From Myxococcales bacterium (GTDB lineage Bacteria; Myxococcota; Polyangia; Fen-1088): a stretch of 14,422 bases of DNA. Positions 1 through 6,560 of this stretch are shown here, one piece after another. Location of the stretch: contig PMLH01000302.1 of the NCBI GenBank assembly GCA_003159055.1, positions 1-14,422 of the forward strand. Direction: 5' to 3'. Both the position numbers and the translations under genes were made by a program. The notes beneath the pieces were generated by a model. It searched no databases and was not told where the DNA came from. It saw nothing but the letters and a program-made list of their open reading frames with translations. Positions within the stretch are counted from its first letter, which is position 1, and every line of letters begins with the position of its first letter.

Positions 1-594
1 GCCGTGACCGAGCCGGCGAAGCTGGCAGACTTGCTGCGCACGATATGGTCCTACGACGAGGGCACGCCCATCGTCGCGGCTGCGCTCAAGCTGGCGCCCA
101 TGCTGTTCGTGCGCCCTGGCGAGCTACGTACGGCCAAGTGGGCCGACATCGACCTGGCCAAGGCCGAGTGGCGCTTCACTGCCAGCAAGACCGGGACGCA
201 GCACATTGTGCCCTTGGCTAAGCAGGTGGTCGCCGTCTTGCGCGAACTGCGCCCGCTGACGGGGCTCTGCCCCTACGTGTTCCCATCCCAGCGCAGCCGT
301 GACCGGCCGATGTCCGACGCCGCGGTAAACGCTGCGCTTCGACGTCTTGACATCGCCAGCGCGACGGCGAGCGGCCACGGCTTCCGAGCCACGGCCCGAA
401 CGCTTCTCGACGAGATTCTTGGCTTCCGAGTCGACCTTATCGAGGCACAGCTTGCTCACGCGGTCCGCGACCCGAACGGCCGCGCCTACAACCGCACCGC
501 CTTCCTGCCCGAGCGGAAGGCGATGATGCAACGGTGGGCGGACTACCTCGGCGCGCTTGCAGCGGGAGATCTCCCCGTGTCCGAGGCGAAGTGA
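1..594 (+). CDS. P4-type tyrosine recombinase/integrase, C-terminal part (5' partial)
   Basis: Site-specific integrase that would insert and excise the element by strand exchange through a 3'-phosphotyrosine intermediate. The frame is open at base 1, so the N-terminal arm-binding and core-binding domains lie outside the window; the GTG at 4 is probably internal. The catalytic domain looks intact. Numbered from that GTG, the conserved residues are Arg37 (RPGELR), Lys62 of the beta-hairpin (SKTG), His125 and Arg128 (HGFRAT), His152 (LAHAV) and the nucleophile Tyr162 (RAYNRT). The tail with FLPERKAMMQRWADYL is typical of P4/IntS-like integrases. The stop overlaps the next start (TGATG), so translation of the next gene is probably coupled. 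Family assignment is secure; target site and activity cannot be judged. Confidence 0.93.
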   Translation, partial: AVTEPAKLADLLRTIWSYDEGTPIVAAALKLAPMLFVRPGELRTAKWADIDLAKAEWRFTASKTGTQHIVPLAKQVVAVLRELRPLTGLCPYVFPSQRSRDRPMSDAAVNAALRRLDIASATASGHGFRATARTLLDEILGFRVDLIEAQLAHAVRDPNGRAYNRTAFLPERKAMMQRWADYLGALAAGDLPVSEAK

Positions 595-1217
595 TGCCCG
601 CGAAATCGAGAGAGACACCAGTGCCGGCTGGCAAGCGGCACCCAGCCGCAGCCATCGACTTCAATGCGTCGATCGCCATGGCGGGGCACTACCTCGCGGT
701 GGTCGAAGCGTATCGACGTGTGCAGGTTGCGCTTGAGCACGGCCCCGCAGCGCTGACCTCCGATGTCGAAGACGATCCAAACGTGTACACGGACTACGAT
801 CCCCTGCTTTGGGAGTGGGCCGGAGGCTCCGTCGTGTTGTTGCCCGCCGCCGTTCTCGCCGCGGAGTACACGACCGAACAGCTCCGCGAGATGGCCGCGA
901 ATCTGGAGGCGTGCATCGCGAGACATCACAAACAGATGGTGCGGGGCTACCGTGGCGCTCTTCAGGCCGAGCAGCAGACGCGCCTTGTTCGCGCGACACG
1001 CGCCCTATGGGGCGAGGCATGGAAGCAGTCTGAGCGAGCGCTCAACAGGTTCGTCGCGATGGGCGCGGGGATGTACATAGCCGTGCCACCAAGCGGGTCA
1101 AAAAAACGTCGCAAGATTGGCGACGAGTCTTTCACCCGACGACAGACCGCGAAGAGGAGTCCGTGGACGGTTCTGGACGTCGAGCCCCGCTGCTACAGGC
1201 GCCCCAAGGTGCGGTAG
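594..1217 (+). CDS. Hypothetical protein translationally coupled to the integrase
   Basis: 207 aa from the ATG at 594, chosen because it overlaps the integrase stop as TGATG; an in-frame ATG at 534 would overlap the integrase by 61 bases and is less likely. I do not recognise a family. The protein has predicted helical stretches (around residues 20-45 and 85-150), an acidic patch near residues 57-67 (VEDDPNVYTDYD), a short hydrophobic run (SVVLLPAAVLAA) too weak for a confident membrane segment, and a very basic C-terminus with a KKRRK run. The basic tail and coupling to the integrase would suit a nucleic-acid-binding or recombination accessory role, but this is only inferred from position. 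Confidence 0.6.
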   Translation: MPAKSRETPVPAGKRHPAAAIDFNASIAMAGHYLAVVEAYRRVQVALEHGPAALTSDVEDDPNVYTDYDPLLWEWAGGSVVLLPAAVLAAEYTTEQLREMAANLEACIARHHKQMVRGYRGALQAEQQTRLVRATRALWGEAWKQSERALNRFVAMGAGMYIAVPPSGSKKRRKIGDESFTRRQTAKRSPWTVLDVEPRCYRRPKVR

Positions 1218-1273
1218 GAAACAGCCCAAATCTGCCGCAACACGAGCCTCATGCAGAGTCATAGGGTGTCTGT

Positions 1274-1495
1274 ATGGACACCGTTCAAAAACAGACACGG
1301 AAGCCGCTCGGCGAGCTGGTAGACGATGCCATCCGGGGCAGGCTGCACGACTTCATCGTCGCGAGAGGTTGGCGGACTGCGATCACCGAGCTGGGCATCG
1401 CCGAGCGCGCGCTACGATCGTCACTCGCAGGCCGACCGGTCCGCCATGCGACCGCGGTAGCCATACGGGTCGGTCTCGACGAGGTGCGGTCGTGA
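1274..1495 (+). CDS. Small helix-turn-helix-like protein
   Basis: 73 aa. The second half (LGIAERALRSSLAGRPVRHATAVAIRVGL as the region from about residue 40 to 68) has the pattern of a small HTH: a helix, a turn at Gly-Ile, a recognition-type helix rich in Arg and Ser, then the Ala-Gly-Arg-Pro-Val-Arg segment seen in small phage-type DNA-binding proteins. The ATG follows an AGGGTG Shine-Dalgarno-like motif (1263-1268) at 5 bases. The stop overlaps the GTG start of the AlpA gene (GTGA), so the two are probably co-translated. It could be a repressor or accessory regulator of element excision and replication; family assignment is tentative. Confidence 0.6.
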   Translation: MDTVQKQTRKPLGELVDDAIRGRLHDFIVARGWRTAITELGIAERALRSSLAGRPVRHATAVAIRVGLDEVRS

Positions 1496-1710
1496 GTGCC
1501 ACCGCACTCGACGAGGACGCCATGCCGATCTCGCTTCTACGCCTGCCTCACGTGATTGCGCGCGTGGGACTGAAGCGGACGGCGATCTATGAGGGCGTCC
1601 GCCTCGGTACGTTCCCGGCGCCGATCCGGCTAGGGCGCCGGTGCGTGGCCTGGCCGAGCGATACGGTCGAAGCTTGGATCGCGGCGCGCATCAAAGAGGG
1701 CGGACGATGA
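1492..1710 (+). CDS. AlpA-like excisionase/transcriptional regulator
   Basis: 72 aa winged-HTH protein of the AlpA/MerR-like excisionase type. The core runs from LLRLPHVIARVGL through TAIYEGVRLGTFPAPIRLG to AWPSDTVEAWIAAR, the classic AlpA pattern: helix, turn, recognition helix with Tyr, wing with Phe-Pro-x-Pro, then Trp in the last helix. Such proteins activate integrase expression or act as excision directionality factors in P4-like elements. The GTG at 1492 is preferred: GAGGTG (1481-1486) lies 5 bases upstream and the start overlaps the preceding stop. An ATG at 1522 preceded by GAGGA would give a 62-aa protein and is also plausible. The stop overlaps the primase start (ATGA). Confidence 0.85.
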   Translation: MSATALDEDAMPISLLRLPHVIARVGLKRTAIYEGVRLGTFPAPIRLGRRCVAWPSDTVEAWIAARIKEGGR

Positions 1711-3185
1711 GAACCCCGCTCGAAACTGTGCTAGCAGCCTTCCGCGCGAAGGCTACAGCGCGCAATCTAGACCTGCCTGGCGAACTACAGGCAGATGGCG
1801 ATATACACCGCTGCCCCCTTCGCGACGAGAAATGCGGCAACCGTGACGGCGCCTATCTGCTGCACCTTGACGGCGTGCCAGCTGGCGGGTTCCAGAATTG
1901 GGCCGACGGGCAAGGCTGGGAGAATTGGTGCAGTCAGAGCCCAGACACGCTTTCACCTGCTGACCGTGAAGCGCACCTTGCGCGCATGGCTGAGGACAAG
2001 AAAAGGCGCGAGGCAGAGCTACAGAAGCGTCACGCAGAAGCCGCCCTCAAGGCACGCGCAATCTGGAAGGAGTCCGCCCCTTGCAAGTCTCACCTCTACT
2101 TGACCCGCAAGAAGGTCAAGCCGCACGGATTGCGCACGACCGCGCGCGACTACGATCTGATTTGCTCCGACGGGGAAAAGACCTTGCACGTGCCTACCGG
2201 GGCACTGGTTATCCCGCTCCGCGACTTCGGCGGTGAAATCCACAGCCTCGAATTCATATGGGCCGATGGCAAAAAGCGATTCCTGCCCGGCGGGCAAAAG
2301 CTGGGGCATTTCTACGTGCTTGGAGACCCCGCCGCAAGCAAGGCACCTTGCATCGCCGAAGGTTTCGCCACCGGTGCGTCGATTTTCGAAGTCACCGGGA
2401 ACGCGACGATCATCGCCGCCGACTGTGGAAACTTGGGACCGGTCGCGGAGGTGTTCCGTAGGGAGTTTCCCAAGAAGACGATCATTGTTTGCGCCGATGA
2501 CGACATCGGCGTGGAGGGCAACCCCGGACTAAAACACGCGACCAAAGCGGCACAAGCAATCGGCGGGCTCCTTGCTGTGCCCGACTTCGGCCCGGAGCGC
2601 CCCGAAGGCACGACTGACTTCAATGACTTGCGCAAGTTGCGAAGGGCGAATGCCGTTAAGCGGTGCATCCGCGCAGCCAGCGCGCCGACGGACGCGCCCG
2701 AGAACGCTCAAGCGTCGGCATGCGCGGCGGACGGGCAGACGCACCCGCACCCCCGCACCGGCGGGCGATTCCGCGTCGATGGCTCGGGCACCTGGTACGA
2801 CCCGCCCGACGGGTCCGCGGTGCCCCCGACTTGGCTGGCGTCGCAGATACGTCTTCTCGCTGCGAGTCGCGATAACCTCGGCTCGGAGTGGGGCACGCTC
2901 ATCGAGGTTCTGAACGCCGACGGGGGTGCCCACGCATGGGCTATGCCCCGCGAGTTGCTGGCTGACGGTGGCGCGGGAGTCTGGCGCGAGCTGTACCGTT
3001 TTGGCGCCAGCATCGCAACATCGCCCAAGGCACGCGCGCTGCTCACAGCCTATCTATCTGAGGTGACTCCGACGGAGCGCGCGCGGTGCGTGTCTTGCAC
3101 GGGTTGGTGTACGGTCGGCGACTCTAATATATATGTGCGCCCTGACGGGGCCTCATGTCTCGCGCGGCCCGGCCCTTCGCCCTGA
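1707..3185 (+). CDS. Truncated phage/plasmid-type primase: Toprim plus partial DUF927
   Basis: 492 aa from the ATG at 1707, which overlaps the AlpA stop (ATGA). Residues 28-80 hold a possible Cys/His cluster (C37, C43) and GGFQNWADGQG-like motifs of P4-alpha-type primases. Residues 90-118 are a charged helix. A Toprim-like domain spans about 160-310, with the acidic residues Glu218 (IAEGF) and Asp264/Asp266 (CADDD) that bind metal for primer synthesis. A DUF927 segment starts near 353 (GRFRVDGSGTWY) with WAMPRELLADGG and TGW motifs. Full-length relatives continue through DUF927 into an ATPase with Walker motifs; here the frame ends about 130 residues into the domain with a low-complexity tail. 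The helicase half is therefore missing and the element is probably unable to start its own replication. Whether the truncated protein is functional is unknown. Confidence 0.82.
   Translation: MRTPLETVLAAFRAKATARNLDLPGELQADGDIHRCPLRDEKCGNRDGAYLLHLDGVPAGGFQNWADGQGWENWCSQSPDTLSPADREAHLARMAEDKKRREAELQKRHAEAALKARAIWKESAPCKSHLYLTRKKVKPHGLRTTARDYDLICSDGEKTLHVPTGALVIPLRDFGGEIHSLEFIWADGKKRFLPGGQKLGHFYVLGDPAASKAPCIAEGFATGASIFEVTGNATIIAADCGNLGPVAEVFRREFPKKTIIVCADDDIGVEGNPGLKHATKAAQAIGGLLAVPDFGPERPEGTTDFNDLRKLRRANAVKRCIRAASAPTDAPENAQASACAADGQTHPHPRTGGRFRVDGSGTWYDPPDGSAVPPTWLASQIRLLAASRDNLGSEWGTLIEVLNADGGAHAWAMPRELLADGGAGVWRELYRFGASIATSPKARALLTAYLSEVTPTERARCVSCTGWCTVGDSNIYVRPDGASCLARPGPSP
3104..3134 (+). 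promoter_or_regulatory. Possible promoter in an AT-only tract at the primase 3' end
   Basis: A 10-base A/T-only run (3125-3134, TAATATATAT) stands out in GC-rich sequence. It offers -10-like hexamers (TAATAT or TATATA) 15-18 bases after a weak TTGGTG -35-like hexamer (3104-3109). It would drive the small ORF at 3208 and the RHH gene. The match to a sigma-70 promoter is weak, so this is a suggestion only. Confidence 0.3.
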
Positions 3186-3207
3186 CACAGGTTGCGAGGA
3201 TCTGCGG

Positions 3208-3459
3208 GTGAAGCGCAAGCCTGGCACCGTTGACCTAGTGGCCGTACGGAAGGCCCGTGCGGCCATGGACGCGGCCATCAAGCGTTGGCCTAGTCTCACA
3301 TCGCCCGACGCGCAGAAGCGTCTCGGGAGGTATCTGGAAACCGAGAAAGGATCCGAGAATGCCCAAGAGCAAGACCGAAAAGGACAAAGGGCCGACCGTG
3401 CAAACCGCGATTCGCCTCGACCCGGAGGTGATAGGCCGCCTCGACGCCGTGGCCGCTAA
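3208..3459 (+). CDS. Small basic hypothetical protein overlapping the RHH gene
   Basis: 83 aa from a GTG preceded by GAGGA (3196-3200) at 7 bases, a good ribosome binding site. The first 50 residues (VKRKPGTVDLVAVRKARAAM onward, with a RWPSLTSPDAQKRLGRYLE helix) look like a genuine small helical protein. The last 33 residues lie in a second frame over the RHH gene and are Arg/Pro/Gly-rich, like a frame shadow. The natural stop may once have been near the RHH start. I do not recognise the family. Position just before an RHH protein suggests a two-gene module, possibly regulator plus partner. Confidence 0.5.
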   Translation: MKRKPGTVDLVAVRKARAAMDAAIKRWPSLTSPDAQKRLGRYLETEKGSENAQEQDRKGQRADRANRDSPRPGGDRPPRRRGR

Positions 3460-3550
3460 GTTGTCCCGGCCTGGCCTCGAAGTTACTCGAAGCGATGCGA
3501 TGCGGATCGCCTTGCTGACCGGCCTGCAAGCCATCGAAAAGGAGCGGTAG
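3359..3550 (+). CDS. Ribbon-helix-helix (CopG/Arc-type) DNA-binding protein
   Basis: 63 aa from the ATG at 3359, preceded by AAAGGA (3346-3351) at 7 bases. After a lysine-rich start, the segment TVQTAIRLDPEVIGRLD gives the RHH beta strand (alternating Thr-Ala-Arg side chains into the major groove) and first helix; VTRSDAMRIALLTGLQAIEK gives the second helix with its conserved Ser at the N-cap. RHH proteins of this size act as dimers, often as plasmid copy-control repressors or antitoxins. The gene overlaps the preceding small ORF by 101 bases. No toxin is recognisable immediately downstream, where a decayed recombinase lies instead. Confidence 0.8.
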   Translation: MPKSKTEKDKGPTVQTAIRLDPEVIGRLDAVAAKLSRPGLEVTRSDAMRIALLTGLQAIEKER

Positions 3551-3623
3551 CGATGGCGTAGGGTCTGCGACCGGGGAACGAAGCGCCGGCCGAGGTGGTG
3601 GAGCACTTGTTCACGTGTTCGGT

Positions 3624-3763
3624 TTCCACGGGATTCTCCGCACGCGCGCCATTTCAAGATGGCCGGCGGGAATATCCGTGCCTTGCAGAAACTCCGCGGT
3701 CACTCCTCGGTGGCCGTGACCATGAAGTACGCGCACCTCGCCCCGGACATCATGTCAACTTGA
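3624..3763 (+). pseudogene. C-terminal remnant of a second tyrosine recombinase (Xer-like)
   Basis: From the ATG at 3659 the plus strand reads MAGGNIRALQKLRGHSSVAV, then TMKYAHLAPDIM and a stop at 3761-3763. This is the last box of a Xer/phage-type tyrosine recombinase: the GHSS histidine motif and the nucleophile Tyr in MKYAHL. Directly upstream the sequence encodes HFK in the same frame, while an FHGILR stretch resembling the HxxR box (3624-3641) lies in another frame with several bases missing. No start or core domain precedes it. The remnant ends inside the 3' end of the convergent ASCH gene (14-base overlap). It differs in sequence from the P4-type integrase at the left end, so it is a trace of another element. 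Confidence 0.75.
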
Positions 3764-4142
3764 TCTTCTTACTTGGGAGGTCCCAAAGCATCAACTTCCC
3801 CTTGATGTCGACTGGCTCACAAGGTCTAGGGTTGCGAAACAACCAATGGTAGCAACCAGGCGCGGCCCATTTTGCGTCGGGTTTCTTGAGAGGTGCGTCT
3901 GGCGGTAGGCACTCGACAAGATCCACGACACCGATCACCGCGCCGAAATCGATTTCATCGGGGACTTTCTTGCCGCTCAGCTTCTGGGCCCTTTCCACGA
4001 TGTCGTGAAGCTCTGCGTGGCTGCTGCTGGCATGGATCACAAGTGGTCCGCGGTAGTTCGTTTTCCACGAGCGGTTTTCAACGGTCTTCCCCCCGAAAAC
4101 TACTGCCCAAGCCCATCCAGGACGAAGAGAGAGACACTTCAT
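3750..4142 (-). CDS. ASCH-domain protein (PUA-like fold)
   Basis: 130 aa from the ATG at 4142, chosen because AAGGTG lies 6 bases upstream and because the ASCH domain begins exactly there (MKCLSLRPGWAWAVVFGGKT). The ASCH signature GxKxxExR is visible as Gly17/18-Lys19-Glu22-Arg24, followed by the GPLVIHAS strand (32-39) and, near the C-terminus, a CYHWLF strand and the closing GKLMLWDLP. ASCH domains share the PUA/EVE fold and bind RNA or modified nucleosides; some are nucleotide hydrolases or ribonucleases. The gene lies 91 bases downstream of the EVE-nuclease gene on the same strand, so the two may be cotranscribed. A role as a second modified-base or RNA sensor is inference. Confidence 0.85.
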   Translation of the reverse strand: MKCLSLRPGWAWAVVFGGKTVENRSWKTNYRGPLVIHASSSHAELHDIVERAQKLSGKKVPDEIDFGAVIGVVDLVECLPPDAPLKKPDAKWAAPGCYHWLFRNPRPCEPVDIKGKLMLWDLPSKKIKLT

Positions 4143-4233
4143 TTTGTGCACCTTACGACTGAGTGTTAGCGGCCAGTCTAGACCCACCCGACGAGCGGCG
4201 ATAGTACCCTGGCGATCACGAGCCCCGCGCCAA

Positions 4234-5964
4234 TCAACTCCCAATACGTCCGCCCCGACGTTCCACACCTTTGAGGATTACCTCTTTCCCGAGACTCCGC
4301 ATGAGGTCATCGAGAGCCTTGCCCTCGTTGGCTTGAAACCACCCGAGTTGCTCGAACGTTTCACTCGAAAAACTTCCGTGGGTGCGACGGAAGATCCAAA
4401 GTCCCTCGACCGCGCAGAGCACGATGGTCTGCGCGCGCAGGCGCTCAGCGTAGGATCGCGCCTGCACGTAGGCTTCGCGCAACGCCTCGGATGTAGAGAT
4501 GCGGTGCTTGGCCTCAACCAACATTTGAACGGTATCCTCGCCAGAGACGCCTTGGAGGCCGAGGGCGTAGTCAGGGCGAACCCGTTCGCCCCTTCCCATA
4601 CGAACGCGATACTGGCGAACCCAGTCTGTCTCTTCGTACCCAAGTCGACGCAGCAGGGGTTCCAAAAGAAGGATCTCGACGTCGCGCTCTGACGCCACGC
4701 CATCGACGGGCAACTGCACGGGCTTCGCGAGATGTGGAAGGGTGGAGACATCGCACCCCCTTTCCTTCCAAAGGGAAACCAACGCCTCGTACTCGGCGGG
4801 CTTGATTTCACGTCCTGACGCTCCCTGGAAATGGGCGCGTATCGAGGGGGTCTCAGCCCAAACCGGATTCGACGACAACTCCTTGAACTTGATTCGTGGC
4901 ACCAGCGTTCGGTGGCCGATCCATACCGTGCGATAGTGCCAGAAGAAGGGATCATTGTAGCCTCGTGAGATCGCCCGCCAAATCGAATGCGTGCAACTGT
5001 GCGGCGTTCGCACCCACATGATGCACAGGTCACCCGGCCGGATGCCGTCGCTCCCCTGCCAATAGCTAATCGAATCCTCGTCCGCAGCTTCCAGCCACTC
5101 ATAGTCGCCTTCTGGATGACCGAGTAGTAGCCATGCCCTCTCGGGCTCGGGCAGTTCGTCTTCGTCGGCAATCTCCACGTAGTTGCAGGCGAAGCCATAC
5201 AGGAAGGCGTTAAACTTCGCGGGCGTCACGTCGAGCTGACGGCGGTAGTCTTGCAGGCATTGGTTGATCGAGAAGTAGTACGCGGCCAGCTCTTTGCGGC
5301 TGCTTTTGCCGGGCAGCCGAGGTAGGGCAATGCCAAATTCCGCGCAAATAGCATCAAAGTGGTGGAACCTACACGGGAAGCAATAGGGCACGAACCACTC
5401 GGGGAAGAGCAGGTGGAGCCCCCAGGATATTTCTGAGATGTTGCCGGCCCAACGCTTGAGTCCATCTGCTTCGGCACCACCGAAAAGCTCGACACCGAGC
5501 GTTTCCCCGGGTGCCGACGGATCGGCTTCGGCGTCGTCGTCAACCTCGGATCCAGTGTCAAGGGACGGGTGGGCCCCTTCGTTGTCGCCTTCTTTGGGTT
5601 CGAGGATCCCGATGGCTCGCGCAAATTGATTGTGGACTTGGTGGTCCGCCTCGATGACCTCAAAGCCCTTCTCAAGAAGATCGAGGTACACGCGTCGAGA
5701 CTCCTGATCGGAGCTGATCGGCGCTACAGCGGAAAGCACCCGCTTCACGGCGGGCCAGACGCCGTGGAAGCCGTCTACGCCCTCGAAGAATGCCCAGAAT
5801 GCCTCTCCTTCGGGGCAGAGCGAATCCTCGTCTGGCGCCTCGACCTTCGCTCGACTGCCTTCGGAATTTGGCGTCTGTTGCAGCAGGGCCTCAAATCCTT
5901 CATGGAGCTGCTGGCCTTCGGCCGAATCGAAATACAGATCCAGGAGGCATTTGTTCACCCGCAT
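4234..5964 (-). CDS. EVE-domain / HsdR-N-type PD-(D/E)xK nuclease fusion, putative modification-dependent restriction enzyme
   Basis: 576 aa. Residues 1-125 are helical and unrecognised; 125-156 form an acidic low-complexity linker. Residues 168-265 (FPEWFVPYCFPCRF, FNAFLYGFACNYVE) resemble a segment I recall preceding EVE-like domains in uncharacterised proteins. Residues 276-400 look like an EVE/PUA-like domain: AWLLLGHPEGDYEW, YWQGSDGIRPGDL, SIWRAIS, then HFQGASGREIKPAEYEAL. Residues 420-528 match the N-terminal nuclease domain of type I restriction HsdR subunits, with Glu430, Asp465 (RPDY), Glu484-x-Lys486 (VEAK) and Gln501-x3-Tyr505, the full PD-(D/E)xK plus QxxxY set. EVE domains bind modified cytosine bases, so the likely job is cutting modified foreign DNA. 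There is no helicase or methylase. The ATG follows TAGGAGTGAC. Domain calls are strong; substrate is inferred. Confidence 0.8.
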   Translation of the reverse strand: MRVNKCLLDLYFDSAEGQQLHEGFEALLQQTPNSEGSRAKVEAPDEDSLCPEGEAFWAFFEGVDGFHGVWPAVKRVLSAVAPISSDQESRRVYLDLLEKGFEVIEADHQVHNQFARAIGILEPKEGDNEGAHPSLDTGSEVDDDAEADPSAPGETLGVELFGGAEADGLKRWAGNISEISWGLHLLFPEWFVPYCFPCRFHHFDAICAEFGIALPRLPGKSSRKELAAYYFSINQCLQDYRRQLDVTPAKFNAFLYGFACNYVEIADEDELPEPERAWLLLGHPEGDYEWLEAADEDSISYWQGSDGIRPGDLCIMWVRTPHSCTHSIWRAISRGYNDPFFWHYRTVWIGHRTLVPRIKFKELSSNPVWAETPSIRAHFQGASGREIKPAEYEALVSLWKERGCDVSTLPHLAKPVQLPVDGVASERDVEILLLEPLLRRLGYEETDWVRQYRVRMGRGERVRPDYALGLQGVSGEDTVQMLVEAKHRISTSEALREAYVQARSYAERLRAQTIVLCAVEGLWIFRRTHGSFSSETFEQLGWFQANEGKALDDLMRSLGKEVILKGVERRGGRIGS

Positions 5965-6013
5965 TGTTTTGTCACTCCTAGACCGAGCGTGTCCAAAACC
6001 TGCGCAGCGCGAG

Positions 6014-6109
6014 CTAGTCGTACCGGTCGTATCGGATATCCCATCGCAAGCCTCCGTTTGGTCCGCCGCATAGTACCGGACGTGTCCGGTGGTGACTAGT
6101 CCGGTGATG
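6014..6109. promoter_or_regulatory. Operator-like repeats between the nuclease and XRE genes
   Basis: The 149-base divergent intergenic region carries three related motifs of the form TAGT(n)CCGG: at 6015 (TAGTCGTACCGG), 6071 (TAGTACCGG) and 6098 (AGTCCGG). The middle one forms a perfect inverted repeat, ACCGGAC (6075-6081) and GTCCGGT (6084-6090) around 2 bases. Next to it is the palindrome GACTAGTC (6094-6101). The arrangement recalls the C-boxes bound by controller proteins of restriction systems, and the XRE protein encoded next door is the obvious binder. The last motif overlaps the Shine-Dalgarno sequence of the XRE gene. Function is inferred from layout. Confidence 0.5.
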
Positions 6110-6113
6110 CGAC

Positions 6114-6401
6114 TTGCTTCGTGCTGTGCCTCGGTCCGGCCTCAAACTTCGCAAGAACTACCGCTCCGACGCCCGAGGCACGCCCGAAGTCTTGCTCGCG
6201 GTGGGGCGCCTGGGAAAGCGCATCCGGCAGCTTCGTGACGCGAGTAAACTAACGCAGGAACGGCTGGCCGAGGACGCCAAGCTCGCGGCCAAGCACCTTC
6301 AAGACATCGAACGAGGCCGCACGAACCCAACGCTGGCGACGCTGGTCGGACTTGCGAAGGCCCTCGGCGTAGAGCTTCACGTACTGTTTACAGAGAAGTA
6401 G
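6114..6401 (+). CDS. XRE-family regulator, possible controller (C) protein
   Basis: 95 aa. Residues 32-93 form a lambda-repressor/Cro-type HTH: GRLGKRIRQLRDASKLTQERL (helices 1-2), AKLAAKHLQDIERGRTNP (recognition helix and the hallmark ERGRTNP), then LATLVGLAKALGVELHVLF. This is the typical compact form of controller proteins and of many element regulators. The TTG at 6114 is chosen because GGTGAT (6103-6108) lies 5 bases upstream and an in-frame TGA at 6105 closes the frame; GTG codons at 6126 and 6201 are alternatives, the last giving just the HTH domain. It is divergent from the nuclease gene over a repeat-rich spacer, so it probably represses or times both genes. Confidence 0.83.
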   Translation: MLRAVPRSGLKLRKNYRSDARGTPEVLLAVGRLGKRIRQLRDASKLTQERLAEDAKLAAKHLQDIERGRTNPTLATLVGLAKALGVELHVLFTEK

Positions 6402-6481
6402 GCCACGGCCGATCTACCGGGCGGCGGGCCCCAGTCCACTCCGCCGCAACTTGAAAACGGCCGCGCAGGCGCGACGCTAGG

Positions 6482-6560
6482 AACTTGTGGGGCCTGTGAA
6501 AGCGGCTGGCCGTCAACCTACGTGCACAGGATAGCGTGCAACCTGGTACACTTGGGGGCC
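6482..6560. promoter_or_regulatory. Repeat-bearing leader upstream of the toxin-antitoxin pair
   Basis: The 159 bases between the XRE stop and the antitoxin start contain an inverted repeat TGCAC (6523-6527) / GTGCA (6536-6540) around 8 bases, and two similar motifs, ACTTGTGGGGCC (6482-6493) and CACTTGGGGGCC (6549-6560), the second ending at the GTG start. These may be operator half-sites for autoregulation by the antitoxin. No convincing sigma-70 hexamers are seen. Confidence 0.3.

Noticed and set aside
3774..3787. TTGGGAGGTCCCAA hairpin as a terminator between converging genes
   Set aside because: It lies inside the ASCH coding region, has only a 4-base loop and 5-base stem, and lacks a T tract.
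4144..4692. Plus-strand frame over the 3' end of the EVE-nuclease gene
   Set aside because: No motif and no ribosome binding site; opposite to the conserved nuclease domain.
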